A stretch of 64,000 bases of DNA from Lasiosphaeris hirsuta (GCA_030549175.1 JAUKUA010000004.1:3720001-3784000); one strand, 5' to 3'. Positions 11,814-22,700 are shown, numbered from the stretch's first letter. A program made the numbers and translations. The notes: generated from the letters alone by a model not told the origin.

Positions 11814-13735
11814 CGCATTATCGCACGACTGGAAACATGTCCTCAGATAGCGGCACTGGCCGCCATGTCAGCTACCCTGCGTACCTCAGCGCGCAGGTGA
11901 ACAATGGTCATCAGCACGATGCCGGCGCCGCTCACGGCCAGCACATGGGGCACGCCAACGATGGAATGGGTGCTGTGCTGAACCAATTCAGCACGCTCAG
12001 CCTTCCCGGTGGTCCCGCCATGTCGGCCACATCACCTATATCTCAAACCCAGCATCACCACGCCTACTGTGGTGCCCAGGAGCAGACCGTGGCGTACCAG
12101 GGTTACCATGTTCCTATGCACGTTGGGATGACACCTGAGGGAGCCTATCCCTTCAGTGTATCCGGCCAGTTCCCTGTCCAGAGCGGCTTTGCACCATTGC
12201 CCGTACCTTACCACGCTGTCCCATATACCCCAGGTCGTGTCGGTTCTTATATCGAGCGCAGCAGCGAAGTCCCCGGCCTGGAGAATCGCCGTGGCTCGTA
12301 CTCGACAAACGAGTCGACCCCGGCCACCCCTTTCTTTGGCAGTGCTTCTGAGCGTGGCGGCAACTCTCGCATTGCTGTCATTCGCTCCAGCTACACGACC
12401 CCTTCGCCGGAGCAAGTTGCTTCCACGGGAATGGTCCCAAAGTCTCCGCAGCCTGTCGACGAGGAGCTTACTGCATTGATCAAGCAGGATCCTCCGATTC
12501 CTGATGCTGTTCCAGCGGTATTCACACCGCCCACGCACACCAAATCCATTGAGCAATGCCTGGAGAACCGCATCAATGGCAACCGAAATGTCTACATCCG
12601 TGGGCTTCATCCGACAACGGATGATGAGCTGCTTCACAAGTATGCTTCACGCTTCGGTAAGGTGGAGCAGAGCAAGGCAATTATTGACACCGCCACTGGT
12701 GCCTGCAAGGGGTAAGTTGATAGATGCTGACCCAGCCAACTCCCTGCTGACAGGCTTTTAGATTTGGATTCGCCAAGTTTGCCGATGTTCGCGATTCAGA
12801 GAAGTGTATTCGTGGCTTCTATCAGCTTGGGTATGAGGTTGGCTTTGCCCGAGAGAGCTTCAACGCCAGACTCAAAGCAGAGGGTGATGAGGGGTCGACA
12901 AACCTCTACTTATCAAACCTTCCCAAGAGTCTCAATGAGGCTGTAAGTGGTCCATGGATATCTTGCAGTGGTGGCATCTAACATCTTTCAGGAACTCAAT
13001 GCCATTTTTGCCGGCTATCATGTCGTGTCGAGCAAGATCCTTCGAGACAGCATGGGTAACAGCCGAGGTGTGGGATTTGCCCGGTAGGTTTTCACATCTT
13101 GCTGTTTGAGGTCTCACAGGGCCCCTTCTAACTGTCCCTTCAGTTTCGAGAGTCGCGATGAATGTGAAGACGTCATCAAGAAGTACCACGGTGCTTCCAT
13201 TGGCGAGGAGGGCCTGCTGATGCAGGTCCGCTATGCCGACACTCCGGCACAGAAGGAGTTGAAGAGAATCACGGCAGAGCGCCGTCAATTCCGGACAAAC
13301 GAGTACAACATTGGCGCTTACGGCACCGCTGATGTCGGCATCCACCCGAGCATCTACCAGCAGGCTTCGTGGACCCGCCGTGCTGTTGGACCTAACACGT
13401 ATGGTGTTTCTCATTTCCGCCATCATGGAAATGCTGACTCGAGTAGTTCTTTCGCGCCTCGTGCATTCTCGTCGCGGAACAGCGTCACCGGTGGTGGAGT
13501 GCCTACGGTATCTCCGGCTTTGGGTAGGGCCATCAAGTATGGCCAGCCCCAAAGATCTGCAACCTTTGCAACACGTGGTCACTGACAACGTTTCAGGCAG
13601 AGCGTTCTGATTTCGGGTGCGGCGGCTTCAGAGGATGGCTCGGTGGACGAGGGCGTGACCGTCGTTGACTCGCCGACTGTTGCGAACGGCAGTACCCAAT
13701 CGTCGCCAACCGCCAAGAAGGAGAAGTCGACCTGA
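11810..13735 (+). CDS. Two-RRM RNA-binding protein, RBMS/MSSP-like
   Basis: Five exons: 11810-12711, 12762-12942, 12992-13083, 13144-13536 and 13597-13735, 568 aa. The first ~255 residues are low complexity (Gly, Ser, Pro, His, Tyr). RRM1 (about 258-335) has RNP2 NVYIRGL and RNP1 CKGFGFAKF; the RNP1 codons are joined across the first intron. RRM2 (about 347-425) has TNLYLSNLPKSLNE and SRGVGFARFES, again joined across introns. The close tandem spacing and the ILRD...SRGVGFAR block resemble animal RBMS/MSSP proteins, which bind single-stranded or AU-rich nucleic acids. The last exon encodes a Ser/Val-rich tail ending KKEKST. The final intron (13537-13596) is inferred: reading through instead stops at 13585 and shortens the tail. 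The in vivo target is unknown. An ATGA-linked upstream ORF precedes it. Confidence 0.85.
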
Positions 13736-14487
13736 TTTCAGATGCACCGGACGACTATTCTAACCTTTGCCAGCCTTCTGCATTGTACATGTACCCCACG
13801 GCCTTGTCTCATTTTGGCGGTTCTGGCATGATATACAGCGCTATCGTCATCTTTTCTTGCCCATGGCCATTGTCGGTCGGACACAGTTTCTCCACAAAAG
13901 TCTTTGCCAGCTCACATAATTAACTCTCTGTTATGGTTTTTTTTTTTCTTCCAGGGAGGCATTTCTCAAGATGGTCTGGCAGTTGATGGTGGTGCAGAAT
14001 GGGTATGGACTACCACTGGAATTCTTGTTTGTTGTACTTTCGCCAATATTGTCTGGTAATTGGTGCTTTGTTGAGGAGCGCCGAGCATAGTATCGGTTCG
14101 GCTCAAGAGGATCATAAATAAAATGACAAGTGTTTGCCAACCGTGTTGCACCATGCTTGGCAAGTATGTAAAATCATGTAGGGGAAATGGATGGCTGGAG
14201 CGGCTTCAGTTTGACCTGACATTTAGCATTGTACAAAACGGCCAATGATTCAGATTACTGAGGGAATTCATGTTTTATGTCCTTCGCAAAGGCGGAGTGT
14301 CAGCTAAAACTAACGTTTGGTTCGAGCTGTGTATCACCTTTGAAGGGTTGGGCGAATAAAATGGGGTTCACAATAATGTATATTCACGATGAGAACACAG
14401 TGGGCCCAATAATGGCAAAAAAGGGTGTTGTTCCCGGGGGCAGATTTGTGTAACTGAAGTGTTAATTGTATTTGTTTTGTTTTGGGA
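13736..14487. other. Convergent 3' region, RRM gene and RIO2
   Basis: Facing 3' ends of two convergent genes. T- and A-rich stretches (for example the T run near 13937) fit 3' untranslated regions. No separate gene is seen. Confidence 0.5.
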
Positions 14488-15832
14488 TCAAGTGCCACCA
14501 CTTATGACAAGCTTTTTCATTGCCAGCTCGCTGGCCAGCAATGCGTGCACGTCTACTTCGCCACCTTTAGACTTGCCGTCTTCTAAACCCCCTTCCGTTT
14601 CCGGGGAATCCTCTGCCTCATCCTCGTCCTCATCCTCGTCCCCTTCATCATCCTCATCCTCGTTTTCACCACTGCTGTCGTTGCCGCTGGTGGCGCCGCC
14701 GCGTGCCTCCCGCTTGGCTAGGGCTGCAGCCTCTTGCTGGCGGATGGCGGCGTCGAGCTCCTTGGCCATCTTCTTGGTGAAGCCCGAGGCCTCGACGGCA
14801 GCGTCAAGGCGGCGGGCGCCATCGCGGCCGACCGTCTTGCGGGCGTCCTTGAAGAAGGGGCCTGGGCGCATGGGCACAAAGTGGAAGCGGCGCTCGAAGA
14901 AGTGCTTGACGCAGTGGACATCGCGGTCGAAGTACATTTCGGCGTTGAGGTGGTCCATAGAGACCATCTGGGGGAAGTCGATGAGGACGGGGGTCATGGT
15001 GACGACCTCCTCGCCGGTTTCGGGGTCGGTGGCCCGGGATTCTTTGATCAGGACGTTGAACTCGTTGAAGTCGCCGTGGATCAGGCCGTGCTGGGCGAGG
15101 CGGAGGATGAGGCCGATGAGCTCGGCGTAGAGGGCGGCGGGGTCGGGGACCGCCGAGACTTGGCGCAGGGGCGGGGCGTCGACGAGGGCCATGACGATAG
15201 TGTGGCGCGAGTTGGCGATAGGGTGGGGGACGGGGAAGCACTCGGCCTCGAGCGCCTGCATGAAGGCAAACTCCTTCATGGCGGCGAGGCACGAGAGGTG
15301 CATCCAGGAGCCCGTCTTGTTCTTCTTGAGGTAATCACGGTTCGACTTGACGGTACGGAACGATATGCGACCGAGGCGGTGGATCTTGAGCACGAGCTGG
15401 GTGCCCGTGTCGTCGGCGACGATCATGATATCGCTCTCCTTGCCGACGCCGATGCGGCTGCCGACGCTGTAGACGTGCTTGCGTTGCGAGTGCGAGTGCA
15501 GCGCTAGGTAGTCGAGCCCGCCGTACGTGAGCCGGTACCCGTCGTACTTGGCCTCCTTCATGCGCCCGATCAGGTTGGCCTTGGCCAGCGTCGAGATGCT
15601 CCGGTGTACGCCGCTGGCGCCGCCCTTGAGCCGCGAGAGTCGCTCGATCAGGGTCGTCGGGACTAACTCGTGGTTCTTTGTGCCCACCTCTACCTAAGGG
15701 TCGCGGTTGGTTAGCCCAAGGGGGGGGTGGGTCTTTAGGGCCTGTATTTCGTCAAAGGGTTTGACAAACCGCAGCCAGAACTTTCCAGTCCTCCGCGGCG
15801 AGATGGCGCATAGCCCTCGTGTCGAGCAACAT
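14488..15832 (-). CDS. RIO2: RIO2 atypical protein kinase/ATPase, 40S ribosome maturation
   Basis: Acts in late cytoplasmic maturation of pre-40S subunits. Two exons on the minus strand: 15770-15832 (21 codons, MLLDTRAMRHLAAEDWKVLAA) and 14488-15693, 422 aa. The N-terminal winged-helix domain covers about residues 1-90. The kinase fold follows, with the nucleotide loop GVGKESD at 103-109, the ATP-binding Lys at 124 in LVLKIHRLG, the catalytic loop HGDFNEFN at 227-234 (Asp229) and the metal-binding IDFPQ at 259-263 (Asp260). The tail after about residue 340 is strongly acidic (runs of E and D). The small first exon matters: starting inside exon 2 would remove the first part of the winged helix. 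It is divergent from VMA9, sharing a 515-bp promoter region. Confidence 0.96.
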
Positions 15833-16019
15833 GGTGATGGAGCTCTTGAGAGTAGCTTTGTGTGTTGGGACGTGCTTGGGGATTTGGATGCTGGGGGTAA
15901 GTTGCTTGTCAAGTAGGTCTAGACCGGCGTATTTGATTCCCCTTCGCGGTGGATGTGCTAACCCCACCAGCATTCAGAATCCAGTGTGCCCCTCGAAAAG
16001 ATCATTACCCCTGTCAACT

Positions 16020-16048
16020 GATAAGATCTTTTTTCTTGATAAGATAAG
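16020..16048 (+). promoter_or_regulatory. Cluster of three GATAAG motifs
   Basis: GATAAG occurs at 16020-16025, 16038-16043 and 16043-16048, the last two overlapping. GATAAG is a well-known core site for fungal GATA-type zinc-finger regulators. Binding here is inferred. A similar overlapping pair lies at 54594-54604 upstream of MSS116. Confidence 0.4.
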
Positions 16049-16145
16049 ACGAGCGGCAGGCAACGGGGGACCGGAAATTTGTATCGGCCGGGCAGGGGTA
16101 TCTGCCAGCTGGCAGTGGCTGCCAAGGTCGGCGAGCCGCCAAACA

Positions 16146-16189
16146 GCCCGGGTCGCGAGCTGCCTTGCGAGGCAGCTCGCGACCTGGGC
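16146..16189. repeat. 20-bp inverted repeat with 4-nt loop
   Basis: Arms 16146-16165 and 16170-16189 are complementary over 20 positions with a single G-T pair (16150/16185). The inner 15 bp (16151-16165 against 16170-16184) are perfect and very GC-rich, around the loop TGCG. If transcribed it would be a very stable hairpin about 160 nt upstream of the VMA9 start codon. Confidence 0.9.
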
Positions 16190-16347
16190 GTAAACCCCAG
16201 CTCACCACTCGAAGAACAACCTCTCCAGACCTTCGCGATAGCCCACAGCCGCCATCACTCCACCCAGCAGTACGATCCGGATAGCGCAATTTAGATAGTA
16301 CGAGGGAGATAGAAACACCTCCGCTCGCACTCATAAAAGACGCAAAA

Positions 16348-16714
16348 ATGGCCAACGGGTACCGCTTCGATCCCTCCTGACATCCGCATTGAGAGCTCCA
16401 AGTCTAAGTAACTAACCCTTCCTACTACAGCTGGAGCATCATCATTGGCCTGGTGGTCATTGTCGCTATGTCGACTGCCGCCTGGTTCTTTTCGCCAAAG
16501 GGCGAGAACCAAGTGTACGGGCTACCCACTCCCTCCCGCATCTGTTCCAACAACGCAATTGGACTAACGCACTTCATCCAGACTCTGGCGCTCCTCCCTC
16601 ATCCTCACCTTCGTCAGCTGCTACCTTATGTGGGCCATCACATTCCTGGCCCAGCTACACCCCCTGATCGAGCCGAGGCGGTCCGACCTGCGTAAGGAGT
16701 TCATTCATCACTAA
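16348..16714 (+). CDS. VMA9: V-type proton ATPase subunit e
   Basis: Small Vo-sector subunit needed for assembly and function of the vacuolar proton pump. Three exons: 16348-16358 (only 11 nt), 16431-16514 and 16582-16714, giving 75 aa. The spliced protein begins MANGWSIIIGLVVIVAMS, has two membrane spans (about residues 5-24 and 35-57), and the family-typical joint FFSPKGENQ followed by LWRSS. SCYLMWAITFLAQLHPLIEP is the conserved second span and exit. It ends DLRKEFIHH. The 11-nt first exon was placed because the family starts M-x-(N/S)-G directly before the first span and because donor gtaccg follows at 16359. The gene is too short and too split to show as one ORF. It is convergent with ARV1. 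Confidence 0.92.
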
Positions 16715-17228
16715 GGCGACGAAGTCGAGCAAAGCAGAATAGAAGGGGTACAATATGGCAAAAGCGGGGTGCACTGTACAACCAAGATGGAGGGAAAGGG
16801 GTTAATCATATGTCTAAGTGGATGGAGCGAGGGGCCGAGATTCTATTATATGAATACTCACCCGCCTTCGCCTGCGGCATAAATATATTCAAGCAAGTGT
16901 CGGCGTTTTTGGGCTGGGGATTGCAGCTTTTGTTTGCTTTTCGGTCTTACATATGACCTCGCTATTTTCGCGACAAGCCGTGTTTTACTGCATTGTGTAT
17001 CTCAGGCTTGAGGGTCCCAGATGGCGGGGGGGGGGTGTATAGCCTTGTCTGTACGGTCAAGGTAGACGTAGCTTAGGGGCCGAAAGGAGATAGGCGAATT
17101 ATTGTACGAGGCATAGGCGGCTGACGGAGCGATAATTGCCACTTGTGACAGTCCTCACTCATGTCTTTGCTCCTGAATAGCTAAGTTTTTTGTGCATCGC
17201 TAAATTAAATCAACAAACGAGCCTCTTG
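16715..17228. other. Convergent 3' region, VMA9 and ARV1
   Basis: Facing 3' ends. A G-rich tract lies near 17024-17034. No gene is seen. Confidence 0.5.
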
Positions 17229-18237
17229 CTACCCAACAGCCAATCGTCCTGCCCAGTCCCTCGCGTACACCAGCAAAGCGCCCAACGCGCGGCCATCCTC
17301 CGCGACGCTGCTCTCCCCAGCCGAATCAACCCCCTCCAGCCCCGCAGCCCACAGCACCGCGCGGCCCATAGCCCATCGACTGAGCGCGCCGGCGGTGGCA
17401 AGCAGTGCCGCGACGCCGTAGCCACAGTCCAGCAGGATTTTGAGCGCCTCGACGTTGTTGGCGACGACGGCCCAGCCGAGCGACCGCGCGGCCGCCGGCA
17501 CGTCGTACTCCCAGATGACCATAAGGATGGGGAACAGCTTGGTCGAGGACGAGACGAGAAGAGCGGTCGAGACGGAGTTGGGGCGCGAGTACTGCGGCAG
17601 GATGCCGAGGGCCGAGAGGGGCGAGTACCGGCTCGACGTGAGGAAGCGGATCGAGCCGTGGAAGGCGACAGTGGAGAGGGTACAGAGCAGCAGGAAGAAG
17701 AGGTACTGGTAGACGATGGGCTGCTGCGTCAGGCGGCCGAAGTTGCTCGGGCCGCTGCCGTCCGCCTCGTCGTCCGGCAGCGACTGCCGCTCGATGCGTG
17801 CCCAGGTCAGGTACACGTCAAAGAGGAGGAGGAGCACGCCAAGGCGGATGATGGAGGGCTGCGGGATGGCGCGGCGTTAGTCCTCCTGTGTCTGGGAATC
17901 CGTGGGCCGCGGGTTAGGGGACCTACCGCGAACTCGTCCTCATCCTTCATCAGCGTGTTGTGCAGCAGATGCCGGTAGACCTGATGGAGAAATGGCATTA
18001 GAACGTGTACGGCGCACTGCTGCATTGAAGATTGGAAAGTATATATGTGTTTACCTGAGGTTTGATCAAGACCAGGTCGATGAACAGAACGACAAAGTCA
18101 TGCTCGACATACTTGTCGCAAAAGCGGCCGCAGTTCTTGCACACCGTCAAGCGAATATTGTGGCCTCCCGCCTTATCGCCGCCGCCCTCCCTCCATAGAG
18201 TCTTGACTGGATGGCGGCACTCTATACAGATGGGCAT
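17229..18237 (-). CDS. ARV1: ARV1 ER membrane protein, sterol/lipid homeostasis
   Basis: Multi-span ER protein linked to sterol transport and GPI-anchor synthesis in yeast. Three exons: 18055-18237, 17927-17980 (54 nt) and 17229-17858, 288 aa. The N-terminal ARV1 homology domain has two Cys pairs, C4/C7 in MPICIECRHPV and C33/C36 in TVCKNCGRFCDKYVEHD, followed by FVVLFIDLVLIKPQVYRHLL across the first junction. Several hydrophobic segments follow, including QYLFFLLLCTLSTVAF. The C-terminal part is Ala/Gly/Leu-rich. All three junctions keep frame and match the family's block order. It lies in tandem downstream of the LysM gene, whose stop is about 650 bp upstream of this start. Confidence 0.93.
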
Positions 18238-18889
18238 CGATTACGTGGCGACTGCAAAGTTGCGAGTTCGGAAAAGCAGCGAAAAAATAGGCAAAGGGTC
18301 AAAATGAGATGTCGGTCTTGGACTCGGGTGGCGGGGGGCCGGGACGTCACTTTTAGCTGTCGCCGATGGCGTTGACGTGCAGATCGATCCGTGTCCGTAC
18401 TGTGCCGTGTTTGTTCGCGCATCCCGGCGATAAGCTTATCGGCTGCATGCCCCTTATTCCACCACCACTTCCAGCCACGGCTCGGCATTTGATCCGAGTC
18501 GTTTTGGAAGCAACCTATCAACTGCACATTACTCCTTGAGATTATATCGCATCTTCTGCTGGTCCGAGGTTCAATATGCGTAATGTCGTCTACATTGAAG
18601 CGCCCATGGTATATTGTATGTATTCGCACTTTGTCCTCCTCATGCTGTTGACGTCCTCTGCTCTGCTGTGGTATACCATTGCATCTGTGAATGTACAAAA
18701 AGACAGGAACTTTCTGTGCCTGTCGTTCAAAGGCCCAGCCCGTCCCTCAAACGCCCAAAACTAACACATGCCAACCTCCCAATCTTCCATCCAAGAGTAA
18801 TCCCGCCTACCAAACCCTTTCTCCTGTTCTGCCCATGCCAGAACTGGGCGTCTGTCTTCTCACAGTTATATAGTAGTTCCGCTAAACCG
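18238..18889. other. Spacer between LysM gene and ARV1
   Basis: This 650-bp stretch should hold the ARV1 promoter and the LysM gene 3' end. No gene was recognised. Confidence 0.5.
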
Positions 18890-20914
18890 TTAATCCGTCT
18901 TCTTACTCTTATCTGCGCCGCCACTCCCACCTGATACAGTGCTGGCGTTGCGCCCCCGCATCGTGCCACCTCCATCCGCAGCACTCCACCCCGTCGGCCC
19001 TGATACGACGGAGCTCAACAGCCCACTTAGATCGCCCCCTCCAGCAGCCAGAGCAAGATTGAAGCCCCTCCCATCGTCACTGTTAGTATCCTCAAGCTCA
19101 ATCAAGTCCCCATCGCCCTCTATCGCTGGGGCACCCGGTCGACCGCGTGGCCCCAAGACCGGCGTTGCTGGCCCCCTTTTTGCAAAAGCCCCGCGCAACC
19201 ATATCTCCAATGCAAGTGCCGCCTTGTCAAGACCAGATCCTTGGTGATTCACTACCTCTGAAGCTCCTGTTTCGTCGCGCCCGCCCTTGAACGGGCCCTC
19301 GACGAGTGCTGCTGCCGCAGGGCCATTTTCAGCAGCGTTGCCAAATCCAAACCGTGCCGACTCGGATCCCATGACCGACATCGACGACATCGAATCAACG
19401 TTAATGAGGCCAGGAAGATGTCGTTTGGTCCATGAGTTGAAGTAGTCACGCTCCGGGCCGGGTGCGCGCACGCTCTTGCCTAGGGACCCGACGCCGCCGG
19501 GACGGCGCATCCAAGCCGGGCGATGGTCGAGGCTGAGGTCATCGTTGATGCCAACGCTGTTAACACGACTGCGGCGGCCGGTGGCGGACTGGTTTGAGGA
19601 GAGTGTGCTGAGTTGTGGGCGGCCGGAAAGGAGGCTTTGGCGGCGAGACGAAGCGCTGCCTGGGCTGCCTAGGCCCCCGCCACCTTCCGAACCGAGTGTA
19701 ATACTGGGAAAGTCGAAGGAGCCTCGTGGCGTGGAGAGGGTCGTCGAGGCTGTCTGTATGCTCTTCTTCCTGCGCGGGGGGAAGTATCCCAAGGCTTTCC
19801 GTGGCACGCGCGCCATCTCGACGGGGTGTGTACATGAATCGATCGAGACCCATCGCACGTGTGTCCAGGGCCGTTCCTCTTCACCACTTGATTTCGGGGG
19901 CTCTGACGAGTGCCCGTTCGTATTGTTGGTGAAAAAGTCGCCGCGGCTATCTTTTCCTCCAAATGGATCTGTTTCTTCGGGTGTCCAGGCCAGGAGGTCG
20001 ACCCTCGCGGATGGCGTCGAAGGGCCCTCGCAGGGGCGGCCTCTCACTTCACAGGCGTCGACGGGCAATGCTAACCATTTTCGCACCTGTATGCCGTCTC
20101 GTGACCATAAGCCGTTGGCCTTCCGGAAGGCATCCTCGCGGCACTTATACTTTAGCACGATTCCCACGTATGTGTCGCTTGGCTGCACGTGGTGAATGTA
20201 GACGAGATGTTCCTCGCTTTCCTCCTGTTGTGCTGAGTCTCGGGGCTCCTCATCCGAGTTCCGCTTCTTGTAACGTCCTGCGACATCCAATCCGCCATTG
20301 ACACCCTCGTGGCTCTCAAGCACACTTGCTGTCCTCATAGCTTTCAACGCAGCCTCGCGCTTAGCCATAGAACCTGCGGCGACATCGCCCAACCGCGGCC
20401 TCGGCTCGTTGGGGGGTTCAGGCCCCCAATTTCCTGCTTTCTTCGACATGTTGCCGTGACTAGCTTGCTTCCTCGGTCGTCCGGCCCGACCTGCATCCCT
20501 GCTCCCGATCCGGTCCGACTCACTGCCAATTCCGGACTCGCCTCCGCTTAGCAGCGACGAGGCGAGGCCCTGCACGGATGCCCAGCTCGGAACCCATGAG
20601 CTTTCAAAAAGGCCGCCACCCCCACCGCCGCGACCGACGGCGGGGCTCTTTCCGCGCACAGCGCTCCGTGCAATATCGGCGCCAGAATCGTTCCTCCCCG
20701 TGACGGACCCTATGCGTGCAGCAGGGATCGGTGAAGCACCACGGGTTGGGGACTGGCCGGGACTTGAGAAGGCTGACGAGCCAGTCTCGTTCCTGGTGCT
20801 GACTAGACGGCGGTTGCGGGGTCGGACGGCAACGGATGCATCTGGGTCTCGGGCGGAGGAGGGCACGAGTGTGCTCGACGACGAGCGATTCGAAGGTATC
20901 ATTGCGTCTGGCAT
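18890..20914 (-). CDS. LysM-domain protein without a signal peptide
   Basis: Single uninterrupted ORF of 674 aa. It is mostly low complexity (Ser, Gly, Pro, Arg), with one LysM-like domain at about 237-285: VYIHHVQPSDTYVGIVLKY, then FRKANGLWS and VRKWLALPV. No signal peptide is visible at the N terminus (it begins MPDAMIPSNRSSSS), so this is more like the intracellular LYSMD-type proteins of eukaryotes than a secreted chitin-binding effector. Other patches that look conserved are SSWVPSWASVQGLASSLL (about 105-122), GNWGPEPPNEPRPRLGDVAA and HLPGLINVDS. The start is the first ATG after an in-frame stop, but the frame is open for about 25 codons upstream (LRPEVCGLIAS precedes the Met), so an upstream exon could extend it. 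Function unknown. Confidence 0.8.
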   Translation of the reverse strand: MPDAMIPSNRSSSSTLVPSSARDPDASVAVRPRNRRLVSTRNETGSSAFSSPGQSPTRGASPIPAARIGSVTGRNDSGADIARSAVRGKSPAVGRGGGGGGLFESSWVPSWASVQGLASSLLSGGESGIGSESDRIGSRDAGRAGRPRKQASHGNMSKKAGNWGPEPPNEPRPRLGDVAAGSMAKREAALKAMRTASVLESHEGVNGGLDVAGRYKKRNSDEEPRDSAQQEESEEHLVYIHHVQPSDTYVGIVLKYKCREDAFRKANGLWSRDGIQVRKWLALPVDACEVRGRPCEGPSTPSARVDLLAWTPEETDPFGGKDSRGDFFTNNTNGHSSEPPKSSGEEERPWTHVRWVSIDSCTHPVEMARVPRKALGYFPPRRKKSIQTASTTLSTPRGSFDFPSITLGSEGGGGLGSPGSASSRRQSLLSGRPQLSTLSSNQSATGRRSRVNSVGINDDLSLDHRPAWMRRPGGVGSLGKSVRAPGPERDYFNSWTKRHLPGLINVDSMSSMSVMGSESARFGFGNAAENGPAAAALVEGPFKGGRDETGASEVVNHQGSGLDKAALALEIWLRGAFAKRGPATPVLGPRGRPGAPAIEGDGDLIELEDTNSDDGRGFNLALAAGGGDLSGLLSSVVSGPTGWSAADGGGTMRGRNASTVSGGSGGADKSKKTD

Positions 20915-22700
20915 GCTCGCGATGAGGCCGCAAACCTCGGGGCGCAGCGATGGCAGCGGCTTTGTGGAGGAGTGTGCATCAGATCGTGGTTGACGCAGTC
21001 ATTTGAAGAACGAGGAGGCTGGGAGTTTGGATGCCCGAGACAAGGGAGATTGGCAGGATCGGCGCGAGACCTGTATTGATAGCTTGGCTAAAGCAAGTTG
21101 AAGTGTTCTGGGGAGTGAGCGAATATACTCCGTAGCGAACGTAGAGAACAGGTGATGGTTGGTGGTGCGACACCTTATGCGACTCGGAGCCGACGATCGG
21201 GGGGACCTTGGTCAGTCAAAACGCTGTAGCATCCATCAGGTAGACTCCGCTGGGCATTCAAGCTAGTCTGTCATGGAGAGTTCGAATTGTGATGTAGACG
21301 TCTTGGTCAATACGTTGAATTGCGAGGCATCAAAAAAAGGCACAGCGAGGTTTAGTTACGGATACATCGGGTTTCACTTGGAGGCGGAAAGTTGATGAGT
21401 GAGAAATGAAAGGGAAGACGTTTCCCACTTGGAGCCATGTGTTCCAGTTGGCTGCCGCTCTTTGGCGGCTGCTCCCAGGTTGGGGCCCCCCTGTTGAATG
21501 GCGCGTCACCCCTCGATAAGTTCAGCCAACTGTCCAACAAACGCCAAGACCACATTGCCGGCAACCTTGGCCATGTGCGGCGCTGCATCCAGAGGTCGAA
21601 TGCATGCAGCACGATTTCCGTCACCCCATGGAAAGCGTTACCACATTATGCCTATGCGATAATACTTTACCCCCAAGGTTTGAAGCTAGAGTATAAGTAT
21701 TGAAGATTTCATTTGATCCATGTAAGGCGCCAAACATAGAGGCTCCGCCAAGGGGTATATGTGGACCAAGTCGGCTTCCTCAGCATTTGTTACGTACAGA
21801 GCGGCTGTTTCTCTTCTTGGCTTTCACTTAGAAAATCGGAAGCTAAGGTCCTGAATCCGCTGTACCATTATTGGGACGTTCCCTGCTACCCACGCTTCTC
21901 CGCGGGCTCAACCAATGCAACAAGGGACCCTCGATTATCTTCAAGTCGATAAATACATATATACACACGCGCTAGACGGCAACCCTACGAACTCTACTTC
22001 TCACGGATAGTTGTTCCGCCGCCGGTTACTCTGCAAATCTACTGGAACTGATGTTGGTATGGCCGGATTGTTGGCTATGTGGTAAGCTTTAAACGACGGT
22101 CAAGGGGTGAGAATGCTGGTGTAATATGAGTATGTATATTGATGAGAGCCTTGACACTGTGTCTTAGCCTTTGCGATAGTGTCCCTCGCCATCTCCGTCG
22201 AGCCCATCCAGGTGCTGCAGCACTTATTACGGAAGCTTATGGCAGCCCACCTTCTTATTGGCTGTAGGGTACTCAATCAAAGCAAATAACAAATGAAAAT
22301 ATATGCGGGTGATGTCGGCAGCTACGATGAGGCACTGGAAGGGTCCTGCTGGTGAATGCTGGAATTGGAGTTGAATAGACGAGCCCAGGCGATTTGCATC
22401 CTTTGATTCAGCCACATCGAAGTTGCAGTATGCCACTTACTTTGCACTGTGGGGACACATTTGGCAGCTGGCGCGGTAGCGCACGGGCCAGGCTTGGAAT
22501 GTCACACGTGCTGACGTGGGGTGCGGGGCGGCTCTGACTGGGAAGTAAACAAAAACAAAATTTGGGGAAGCGCAAGCGCGGCCGTGTCGGGTTCTTGTGG
22601 TTTTACACACTCTCAAGAGTCGACGACAAACCCAACAGCAACATCGCCAACATTCGACGACGACAACGGCAGGCATAGCGACAACGACAGCGACGCCGAC
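20915..22700. other. Divergent promoter region, LysM gene and SMC2
   Basis: A 1.8-kb spacer between divergent genes. A CACGTG E-box lies near 22506, followed by tgacgtggg. No convincing gene was found; ORFs up to 90 codons carry no recognisable motif. Confidence 0.5.

Larger units (their letters stand above)
15833..16347. promoter_or_regulatory. Bidirectional promoter between RIO2 and VMA9
   Basis: The 515-bp spacer between two divergent start codons must hold both promoters. Visible elements are three GATAAG motifs at 16020-16048, a perfect 14-bp palindrome at 16102-16115, overlapped by a TGGCAG/CTGCCA hairpin (16110-16124), and a long inverted repeat at 16146-16189. Confidence 0.6.

Noticed and set aside
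12032..12637. 201-codon minus-strand frame opposite the RRM gene
   Set aside because: Antisense shadow of the first coding exon with no motif.
14734..15507. 257-codon plus-strand frame opposite RIO2
   Set aside because: It is the antisense shadow of a GC-biased coding region, and RIO2 motifs on the minus strand are complete.
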